A stretch of 24,207 nt of DNA from Lentihominibacter butyricus (GTDB lineage Bacteria > Bacillota > Clostridia > Peptostreptococcales > Anaerovoracaceae): positions 1-24,207 of the forward strand of contig NZ_JAOQJP010000021.1 in NCBI RefSeq assembly GCF_025567305.1. The letters run 5' to 3'. A model generated the notes under the pieces. It searched no databases. It saw only the letters and a list, made by a program, of their open reading frames with translations, and had not been told where the DNA came from. The translations under genes were made by a program, and so were the position numbers. Below are positions 18,530 through 24,207 of the stretch, piece by piece (positions within the stretch are counted from its first letter, which is position 1; each line of letters starts with the position of its first letter).

Positions 18530-19774
18530 TCAGAAAACTTTCTTTCCGAGTTCTTTATTCAGAGCCTTAGCTAGGATAAACATAACAATTCCGCAAAGCA
18601 GTACACCCGCCGCCGAAACGATTAAAAATGTCTCTGCTCCTCTAATAGCCAGCTGCGGTCCTATGAAGGAGCCTATCAGCGTACCGACCTGTGCCAGACC
18701 GAAGTTGATACCGAAATTTTTAGTACCGTAAGCTCTCATCAGTATTACTGCAATTAACGTTGAAAATGCGCTGACCTCCAAGCCTATAAAAGCAACGAAT
18801 ACAATATACATCGGTGTGCTTTGTGCGTTTGTTAAAATAAAGAACAAAGTCATAACGAAAACCGCCAGACATGCAATTGCTATGATTTTAACAGGGCCCA
18901 GAACCTTGTCTGAAATTCCTCCTACAACAATCGCACTAATTCCCATTATCATTGAGAATATCGTGTAAATCCATGCGGCTGTAGCTTGTGAAGCTCCCGT
19001 GATTTCACCGGTCAATATTATAAAGTTGCCCTGTATACCGGATGTCAGTATGGTTCCCGTCAGACTGGCAATCGTGATAAGCCAGAAGGATTTTAATGTT
19101 ATCAGCTTTTTCCAGCCAACATCCTTTATGCCTTCTGCCTCACCGCCTTCCAGTATCTCATACTCGGGCTCTTCCCAGCCCTCAGGTTTGTATCCTTCCG
19201 GCGCCTGCAGCAATATAAATCCCGAAAGAATCGTAATTCCGCCTATTACCAATGCAAAAACCACAATAGTCGGCGTAACATGTATAGCACTAGTCATTCT
19301 TTCACATACAGGAACTACTAGTGCACCTGCAAGAAAGATTCCTACAGACAATGCTCCTGTAACAAGACCTCTCTTGTCCGGGAACAGTTCTCCCAGATTT
19401 GCAATCTGCGCAACATATATACAATAGACAAATAATGATGCAAATCCACCGATAGCAATCACATAAATCCATGCATTAGGCGCGAAGGCTGCCACCAGTA
19501 CCGAAACCGTAAATCCAAGACCACAGACCTTTAATACAAAACGATTTCCGAATTTTGCCTTCAATTTTCCCCCTATAAGACTGCCCGGAATAGACATAAA
19601 CATCATAACGGAGTATGCCATTACCACGATGGTAGGATCCCAGCCCTTCATTGAAAGCGGCCCTATAAATACAGATAAACAATTTAAAAATGCCGATGTC
19701 ATGCCGACCAACATAACCAGAACAAGCATTGGCCAACGTAATTTGTCAATTCTTTTTGTCGATAATTCGCTCAT
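18530..19774 (-). CDS. MFS transporter
   Basis: The 414-residue membrane protein has about 12 hydrophobic segments and a charged central loop (about residues 190-220, EGYKPEGWEEPEYEILEGGE), typical of the major facilitator superfamily. It is of the same broad organic-anion class as the carrier in operon A but is not a close copy. AGGAGGGATAAA directly precedes the ATG. It is the first gene of operon B, behind operator B and promoter B. In the ancestral arrangement it would have been followed by the methyl-transfer module, so a methylated substrate is a fair guess for its cargo. Its stop codon overlaps the IS66 target duplication, so the protein itself is intact. Confidence 0.87.
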   Translation of the reverse strand: MSELSTKRIDKLRWPMLVLVMLVGMTSAFLNCLSVFIGPLSMKGWDPTIVVMAYSVMMFMSIPGSLIGGKLKAKFGNRFVLKVCGLGFTVSVLVAAFAPNAWIYVIAIGGFASLFVYCIYVAQIANLGELFPDKRGLVTGALSVGIFLAGALVVPVCERMTSAIHVTPTIVVFALVIGGITILSGFILLQAPEGYKPEGWEEPEYEILEGGEAEGIKDVGWKKLITLKSFWLITIASLTGTILTSGIQGNFIILTGEITGASQATAAWIYTIFSMIMGISAIVVGGISDKVLGPVKIIAIACLAVFVMTLFFILTNAQSTPMYIVFVAFIGLEVSAFSTLIAVILMRAYGTKNFGINFGLAQVGTLIGSFIGPQLAIRGAETFLIVSAAGVLLCGIVMFILAKALNKELGKKVF

Positions 19775-19817
19775 TTTATCCCTCCTGTAGTGTAAATTTG
19801 TTGAATAAGTTTTTAGC

Positions 19818-19853
19818 GGCTATAACCGCTGTGCTTCAGCAGTTTTTATAGCC
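19818..19853 (-). promoter_or_regulatory. Leader hairpin in the 5' region of operon B
   Basis: GGCTATAA (19818-19825) pairs exactly with TTATAGCC (19846-19853), and inside it GCTG (19828-19831) pairs with CAGC (19837-19840) around TGCTT. The structure lies between promoter B and the transporter start, in a leader of about 135 bases. On the minus strand it is immediately preceded by AAAAAAGGAGG, a ribosome-site-like run not followed by any normal start codon. It could be an attenuator, a protein-binding RNA or a stability element. It does not match a riboswitch class that I recognise. Confidence 0.45.
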
Positions 19854-19915
19854 TCCTTTTTTAGATTCATGGTCTGAATTCACCTTAATTGTAATATTTC
19901 CCTTATTATCATTCA

Positions 19916-19944
19916 TTTACAAAAGAGAGTATTTTCTTTTACAA
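19916..19944 (-). promoter_or_regulatory. Promoter B (MFS transporter and methyl-transfer module)
   Basis: Minus-strand TTGTAA (19939-19944) and TGTAAA (19916-19921) are 17 bases apart, followed by TGAATGATAAT. The upstream GTAATTTT, the A-rich start of the spacer and the TGAAT tail match promoters A and C. It gives a 5' leader of about 135 bases. Confidence 0.65.
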
Positions 19945-19990
19945 AATTACTTTTTTGCAAATTTCAAATATATTCTGATTTTATTGATAT

Positions 19991-20022
19991 CTAATTGTAC
20001 ATGTACATATAACCAATTGTAC
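19991..20022 (-). promoter_or_regulatory. Operator B: two 10-bp direct half-sites, 22-bp period
   Basis: Minus-strand GTACAATTGG (20013-20022) is followed 22 bases on by GTACAATTAG (19991-20000). An additional GTACATGTAC palindrome overlaps the second half-site. The element ends 46 bases before the -35 box, 11 bases (one helical turn) closer than in operons A and C. Confidence 0.72.
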
Positions 20023-20056
20023 ATAAATATGTAGGCTTCCGGCACACTGTCATCGA

Positions 20057-20081
20057 TAGGCTCCGCCGGTATTCCGGCCTA
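20057..20081. other. GC-rich hairpin between operons C and B
   Basis: GCCGG (20065-20069) pairs with CCGGC (20074-20078) around TATT, and flanking TAGG/CCTA can extend it. It stands out in an AT-rich gap. It may be a second transcript-end structure or a REP-like element. No other copy was seen in the window. Confidence 0.4.
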
Positions 20082-20129
20082 CCCCGGCTAAGTGAAATAA
20101 AGCCCAAAATGAGATTTTCTGATTTTTAA

Positions 20130-20168
20130 AAAGTATCGTACCAGCATGCTTTGCTGGTACGATACTTT
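20130..20168 (-). terminator. Rho-independent terminator of operon C
   Basis: A perfect 17-bp stem (AAAGTATCGTACCAGCA and its complement) with a 5-base loop begins 21 bases after the stop codon of the C45 gene. On the minus strand the stem runs into CTTTTTAAAAAT. It separates operon C from operon B. Confidence 0.9.
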
Positions 20169-20189
20169 GTTGATTGATGTATAAAGCTC

Positions 20190-21848
20190 TTAATAAGCAC
20201 CGAAGTAATTATATCCACCCGGCTTTTTGATGCCGAAGCATTCAAGCTGAGCGATAAGCTTCTTTGAATAAAGCTGCGATTCCGCCATGTATGATAACGC
20301 TTCGCTTAGTATTTCCAGATAATCACATTCCGCGCCGCCGTCATGCCTGCAAAGAATCGCATGGGCTTGCCTGTTCAGCGCGCATTCATATGCGACATAT
20401 GCTTTATCCAGCAGACCTTCCAGAGCCTCCTGCGTCGCGTAATCTTTCTGAAGCGATTCACTTGAATTAAGTACCTTTCTATAAAATGCTCTTGCTTCAT
20501 AGAAATCGATAAGGAATGTTTCATTTCTCATTGTTTCAAGCATTTCAAAAGGATCCTCCAGTATCTGCATTTTTACAAATTCTCCCATGGAGCCTGCAGG
20601 AGTGCCTGTCCCGCTTGCCGTACCGAGCATGAAATACGCAGTCATATCTGACGGATGCATGATTGCCTGATGAGTATACTCCAGCAGATTATACCCCTTC
20701 ATTGATTCCGGTTCATTGGTATGCCATTCATTTGTTTCGGGATCATACCAGTCATCCGAACGCATCATCTTACGGATAGACTCGTAATCAATACCTCCGT
20801 CCTCTATTGCTTTTGCAAGGAACTTTGATACAGTAGCAAATCTGCACTTTGAATCATTTTGCCATAAAGCATATTCGGGTATATTCCACTCTAATGTGTC
20901 TTTTGCCGCGAAGTGATTCGTACTTACAACGTAATTACCTTCTTCGCCCGCATCTCCCGGCCTGCGAATATTGTAATGATCGCTGTTCGTTTCGGTTACA
21001 GAAATATTTCCCGCAAGGTCGGTCGTAATAAGGTTTCCCACAGCTCCTACTCTAGGTATCAGCTTAAGGAATTCCTGCGCGTCCTGCGGAGTTTTACATT
21101 TTGTAGTGAAATAATGATCCATTATTTCAGGGAAAATACCCCAGTCACAATCTACAGGTGAAAAGTTCGCCGTACATGTCCATGTGAATCCCGCACTGGT
21201 CATGCCGATCTGGCAAAATGGACTTACAATAGCACCGAAACAGATAAAATACGGCTCATTGTCAGGATAACATATGAGTATAACTCTGTCAGGAGTTTCA
21301 TCCGAATTCGAACCGCTTATTCCTACAATGACCTCTCCGTCCTTTGTAGCCTCCCCTGCGGCCGCAAATGCATTGCACTGAGGATGAGGGATATTCGGAC
21401 CTGCCGGTGAATTATCAAAGCCAAGTTCTTCCGGATACTTCCCTTCCGGTCTTGCCCATCTTTCACCGCCGTATACTTCCGCAATCAGGAAATCGTACAA
21501 TGTAAAATCAACACCTTTGCTGGCACAGCCTGCCTGTACTCCTTCAATCCAAAGTCTGAAATCAGGGTCATATTTCTCCACAAGATATTCGATTGTTTTC
21601 ATATCTTTCATTACAGTTTTTTCGCCATGCGCTTCTAAAACCGCTGCTCTTGTTATGGTAAGAACCGAATACAATTTGTACGCAAGCTTTGCTCCGTACT
21701 GGAAACCCATTTCACGATATGAACCTTTAAGAACCATTACCTGCGGGATACCGTTTGTAATTTGTATAGGTGGAGCTATTGTCGAATAATTATCATTATG
21801 CAGATGAGCCACCTTTCTTCTTAACAGTTCCATGTCATTATACTTCAT
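20190..21848 (-). CDS. C45-family Ntn hydrolase (acyltransferase/amidase-like), copy 2
   Basis: The 552-residue paralogue of the protein at 3531-5150 aligns along its whole length, with roughly half of the residues identical by eye. Examples are the TIAPP-Q start, the EMG-QYG motif, the GN(Y)VV-TNHFA block and the TAYFM-G-SGTG-PAGSMGEFVK block. The probable nucleophile is Cys158 in a Q-C-N-A-F-A context, exposed by self-cleavage in this family. The chief differences lie around the nucleophile and the C-terminal tail, so the two copies may prefer different acyl groups. AAGGAGGGATAAATT precedes the ATG. It is second in operon C, 24 bases after the ene-reductase, and is followed by a terminator. 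There is no signal peptide. The substrate is unknown. Confidence 0.85.
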   Translation of the reverse strand: MKYNDMELLRRKVAHLHNDNYSTIAPPIQITNGIPQVMVLKGSYREMGFQYGAKLAYKLYSVLTITRAAVLEAHGEKTVMKDMKTIEYLVEKYDPDFRLWIEGVQAGCASKGVDFTLYDFLIAEVYGGERWARPEGKYPEELGFDNSPAGPNIPHPQCNAFAAAGEATKDGEVIVGISGSNSDETPDRVILICYPDNEPYFICFGAIVSPFCQIGMTSAGFTWTCTANFSPVDCDWGIFPEIMDHYFTTKCKTPQDAQEFLKLIPRVGAVGNLITTDLAGNISVTETNSDHYNIRRPGDAGEEGNYVVSTNHFAAKDTLEWNIPEYALWQNDSKCRFATVSKFLAKAIEDGGIDYESIRKMMRSDDWYDPETNEWHTNEPESMKGYNLLEYTHQAIMHPSDMTAYFMLGTASGTGTPAGSMGEFVKMQILEDPFEMLETMRNETFLIDFYEARAFYRKVLNSSESLQKDYATQEALEGLLDKAYVAYECALNRQAHAILCRHDGGAECDYLEILSEALSYMAESQLYSKKLIAQLECFGIKKPGGYNYFGAY

Positions 21849-21872
21849 AATTTATCCCTCCTTGATAAAAGG

Positions 21873-23876
21873 TTATATTTCCATGGCTGCTTTATAAGCT
21901 GCCTTTATGGCATCCAACAGGCTTCCTACCTTTGAAGCGTCTCCGATAATATATGTATCACAGATGTTTTTCACGTCCTCATAAAGCTGTTGATTCGGTA
22001 TATATCCTGCGGAAACGATTATATTGTCGACAGATATGATTCTTTCCTTACCTTCACACTCTACAACCGCTTTGCTTCCGTTAATTTCGGTAATCTTCGC
22101 CGATGTAATAATTTCAACGCTGTGATATTTCATCAAGTCCCTCAGCATATTGGAATTTGCTGCGCTTAAAAGCGGAGCCGCCAGGATTTTATCGGTCATT
22201 TCCACCAGCGTAACATTTCCGCCTTTTCTTGCAATGTCATACGCGATTTCACATCCGGTAAGCCCTCCGCCGACAACGATGATGTTCTTTCCCACAGCTT
22301 TGTTTCCAAGGAGAAAATCTATTGCCGAAACGACCTGTCCTTCGGCTTCACCTTTAAAGCTAAGCTTTCTCGGAGCAGCACCGCTGGCTACTATTACCGC
22401 ATCCGGAGTTTCACCTTCTATCACATCTTTGGTTACCTCTGTCCCAAAATGCACATCTATGCCAAGTTCTTTCATCTGTTTTTCATACCATGCAAGCAGA
22501 GCTTTATCAGCTTCTTTGAAATCCGGCGCAGCTGCCGCATTAAAGACACCGCCCAGCTTACTGCCTTTTTCATATATGCTTGCTTTATGACCTCTCAGAG
22601 TAAGTATTCTTGCAGCTTCCATTCCGCCGATACCGCCGCCTACGATAATAACTTTTTTCGCTTTATCCGCTCGCATCACTTTGTATTCTTCATCATGCAT
22701 CACAGATGGATCCAGCGCACATGACAGTCCTTTTCCCTGCAGCAGACTACCGAGGCATCCGTTATGACATGCTATGCAAGGTCTGATATCGTCTTCTTTG
22801 TCCGCCTTTAATTTTTCTATCCATGCCGAGTCGGCAAGAAACTGACGCGCGACTCCTACTGCATCTATCAGGCCTTCACTTACCGCTTTTGCAGACACCG
22901 CATGGTCCTCCATCCGCCCTGCACAGATTACCGGTATATTTACATGTTTTTTTATAAACGAAACATCCTCAAGGTTGCATGCTCTGCCCATATACATAGG
23001 TGGGTGCGCCCAATACCATGAATCATACGTTCCGTTATCCGCATTCAATCCATCGCAGCCTGCTTCTTCCAGAATTTTTGCTACAGCTATGCTTTCCTCA
23101 TAATCTCTTCCGAACTCAACAAAGTCTTCTCCCGGCAATGCTCCGTCATTGAATCCCTTCATCTTGCTGACAACACTATATCTTACTGTTACAGGAAAAT
23201 CCTCCCCGCAGCTTTCCTTAATACCCTTTATTATTTCACACGCCAGCCGCATTCTGTTTTCCAACGAACCGCCATACTCGTCGGTTCTGCTGTTCATGGA
23301 TTCTATAGCAAACTGATCCAGCAAATAGCCTTCATGCACTGCATGGATTTCTACTCCATCCATACCTGCATCTTTGGCCATTTTTGCCGCTAAAATCGTA
23401 TTGTCACGCAAAGTTTTTACTTCTTCTGTCGTCAACGCCCTGTGCACCATGGATGTATCCCATACATTGCGCAGCTTACTCGCGGCGATCTTAATATTTT
23501 CAATGTTCGCACCTTTTATAAATTCTACAGGTTTAGGATATATTACACGGCCTAAGCCAACTCCCAGCTGCATAAAAACCCTTGCATCTTCTTCATGTAT
23601 CTTGTTTACGAAATTCCTTAACGGTGTTCCAAAAGCATCCTTTGCTTCTGTAAGCCAGAACCCTCTCCCCCACATATCAAATATCATAGACGGCGCAGTT
23701 ACAATAAGACCTACTCCGTTCTTAGCTCTTTCCAAATAGAATTTTTCAGCCTCATAATTAAACTCATTATTGTTTATAATTGCAGTTCCCGTCATAGGGC
23801 ACATTACGAATCTGTTTTTTATCTTTACATTTCCGATCTTAAATGGAGTAAATAGTGATTTATATATTTCCTTCAT
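21873..23876 (-). CDS. NADH:flavin oxidoreductase, old-yellow-enzyme/2,4-dienoyl-CoA reductase class
   Basis: The 667-residue three-domain enzyme has an FMN-binding TIM barrel (about residues 1-350, with VEIHAVHEGYLLDQF), a [4Fe-4S] site Cys367-x2-Cys370-x3-Cys374-x11-Cys386, and a C-terminal FAD/NAD(P)H module with IIVGGGIGGMEAA at about 408 and a second IIVVGGGLTGCE. This is the architecture of 2,4-dienoyl-CoA reductase, trimethylamine dehydrogenase and BaiCD. The barrel motif is of the clostridial ene-reductase kind rather than trimethylamine dehydrogenase. It probably reduces an activated C=C bond of the imported compound or its acid. GGGAGG precedes the ATG. It is the first gene of operon C under operator C. 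A demethylating or N-oxidising role remains possible. Confidence 0.87.
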   Translation of the reverse strand: MKEIYKSLFTPFKIGNVKIKNRFVMCPMTGTAIINNNEFNYEAEKFYLERAKNGVGLIVTAPSMIFDMWGRGFWLTEAKDAFGTPLRNFVNKIHEEDARVFMQLGVGLGRVIYPKPVEFIKGANIENIKIAASKLRNVWDTSMVHRALTTEEVKTLRDNTILAAKMAKDAGMDGVEIHAVHEGYLLDQFAIESMNSRTDEYGGSLENRMRLACEIIKGIKESCGEDFPVTVRYSVVSKMKGFNDGALPGEDFVEFGRDYEESIAVAKILEEAGCDGLNADNGTYDSWYWAHPPMYMGRACNLEDVSFIKKHVNIPVICAGRMEDHAVSAKAVSEGLIDAVGVARQFLADSAWIEKLKADKEDDIRPCIACHNGCLGSLLQGKGLSCALDPSVMHDEEYKVMRADKAKKVIIVGGGIGGMEAARILTLRGHKASIYEKGSKLGGVFNAAAAPDFKEADKALLAWYEKQMKELGIDVHFGTEVTKDVIEGETPDAVIVASGAAPRKLSFKGEAEGQVVSAIDFLLGNKAVGKNIIVVGGGLTGCEIAYDIARKGGNVTLVEMTDKILAAPLLSAANSNMLRDLMKYHSVEIITSAKITEINGSKAVVECEGKERIISVDNIIVSAGYIPNQQLYEDVKNICDTYIIGDASKVGSLLDAIKAAYKAAMEI

Positions 23877-23955
23877 TTCAATTTTTCCTCCCTTATTATT
23901 TACAATGTATCCGATGTTTTTTATTCAATTTTATATCTCCCAGCATTATTATTCA

Positions 23956-23984
23956 TTTATAAATCGTATAACGTTCCTTGACAA
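23956..23984 (-). promoter_or_regulatory. Promoter C (ene-reductase operon)
   Basis: Minus-strand TTGTCA (23979-23984) and TATAAA (23956-23961) are 17 bases apart and followed by TGAATAATAAT. It is the best consensus match of the three sister promoters. The leader before the reductase start is about 70 bases. Confidence 0.68.
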
Positions 23985-24041
23985 TAGATACTCTTTTATA
24001 TGATCACTTACTTTCATACTTCGATTAATGTCCCGATATGA

Positions 24042-24073
24042 AAAAAAATACAGATATATGTGACTAATTGTAC
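24042..24073 (-). promoter_or_regulatory. Operator C: GTACAATTAG half-site plus degenerate second half-site
   Basis: Minus-strand GTACAATTAG (24064-24073) is an exact match to the best half-sites of operators A and B. The position 22 bases on reads GTATTTTTTT (24042-24051), which keeps only the GTA. The element ends exactly 57 bases before the -35 box, the same as in operon A. Confidence 0.6.
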
Positions 24074-24121
24074 ATACTGTTTCAATATACTTAGTCTACT
24101 AAAATAAAAATACAAGTATTA

Positions 24122-24207
24122 TGAGGTGCACCCATAAAAGTAGAGTATCAAACCTCGTTTTTCCCCTGCCTGTAGAACTCGTCAGGAGTTAAATATCCGA
24201 ATGTTTC
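24122..24207 (-). mobile_element. IS3-family (IS150-like) element, edge only
   Basis: TGAGGTGCACCCATAAAAGT at 24122 resembles the terminal inverted repeat of IS150-type IS3 elements, which begin TG and carry TGCACCC. The transposase end follows directly. Only about 86 bases are inside the window. The element borders the upstream region of operon C, about 50 bases from operator C. Confidence 0.6.
24148..24207 (-). CDS. IS3-type transposase, C-terminal end (partial at window edge)
   Basis: The last 19 codons read ETFGYLTPDEFYRQGKNEV and then stop. The G-Y-L-T-P-x-E-F/Y pattern is the usual end of the DDE integrase-core (rve) domain in IS3-type transposases. The rest lies beyond the window. Too little is present to judge whether the gene is intact. 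Confidence 0.65.
   Translation of the reverse strand, partial: ETFGYLTPDEFYRQGKNEV

Larger units (their letters stand above)
16848..18531 (-). mobile_element. IS66-family element, 1668 bp, with 8-bp target duplication
   Basis: The element runs from 16856 to 18523. Its ends are near-perfect inverted repeats of about 22 bases starting GTAATCCCCAAATAGCA, with one mismatch, and they begin with the GTAA typical of IS66. The host bases GTAAAATC occur on both sides (16848-16855 and 18524-18531), an exact 8-bp target duplication, which is diagnostic of IS66 transposition. The element is shorter than the usual 2.5 kb: tnpB and the first third of tnpC are missing. It is oriented with the host operon. 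Confidence 0.92.

Noticed and set aside
19775..19909. Cobalamin or other known riboswitch in the leader of operon B
   Set aside because: It is too short, and I see no B12-box-like conserved segment; only a nested hairpin is present.
21873..23876. Trimethylamine dehydrogenase
   Set aside because: The domain layout is shared, but the barrel motif VEIHAVHEGYLLDQF fits the clostridial ene-reductase/BaiCD class better. It is kept only as an alternative in the feature entry.
1..24207. CRISPR array, tRNA or rRNA genes
   Set aside because: No regularly spaced repeats, cloverleaf-like segments or rRNA signatures were found on either strand.

Overview
The window looks like chromosomal DNA of an anaerobic low-to-mid-GC Bacillota (Clostridia). 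The evidence is strong AGGAGG-type ribosome sites, AT-rich intergenic regions, a corrinoid methyl-transfer module, a BaiCD-type ene-reductase and clostridial-type IS66, IS110 and IS3 elements. I cannot fix the genus from sequence alone. Every host gene is on the minus strand. The only plus-strand coding sequence I accept is an IS110 transposase remnant.

Read in the direction of transcription (right to left), the layout is as follows. (1) The edge of an IS3/IS150-like element (24122-24207). (2) Operon C: a flavin/FeS ene-reductase of the old-yellow-enzyme class, then a C45-type Ntn hydrolase, closed by a 17-bp-stem terminator (20130-20168). (3) Operon B: an MFS transporter followed by a corrinoid methyl-transfer module made of a URO-D methyltransferase, an ASKHA/ferredoxin corrinoid activator, a corrinoid protein and a second URO-D methyltransferase. 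This module is damaged in three places: a 1.67-kb IS66 copy sits right after the MFS stop codon, the first methyltransferase has a single-base frameshift, and an IS110-associated deletion has removed the end of the activator and the start of the corrinoid protein. (4) An AraC-family regulator with a long C-terminal region that looks like a degenerate glycosidase (GH39-like) domain. (5) Operon A: an M28 peptidase-like protein with an atypical active site, a second MFS transporter, a fumarate-reductase-like flavoprotein, a second C45 hydrolase, a PA-domain M28 peptidase and a saccharopine-dehydrogenase-like enzyme.

The most informative structure is regulatory. Operons A, B and C are preceded by the same 32-bp element: two half-sites of the form GTACAATTAG on the minus strand, repeated in the same orientation 22 bp apart. 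Each lies 57, 46 or 57 bp upstream of a closely similar promoter (TNGTNA-N17-TRTAAA followed by TGAAT). The 11-bp difference is one helical turn. This is the geometry of an AraC-type activator bound as two tandem monomers, and an AraC-type gene lies between operons A and B. I infer one co-regulated catabolic regulon: uptake by MFS carriers, cytoplasmic cleavage of an amide-like conjugate (no hydrolase carries an export signal), reduction of a C=C bond by one or both flavoenzymes, and originally methyl-group removal by the corrinoid system. The substrate is not known from the sequence. A methoxylated cinnamoyl-amide type compound would fit, but that is a guess. The demethylation branch appears to be decaying, unless some of the lesions are assembly errors.
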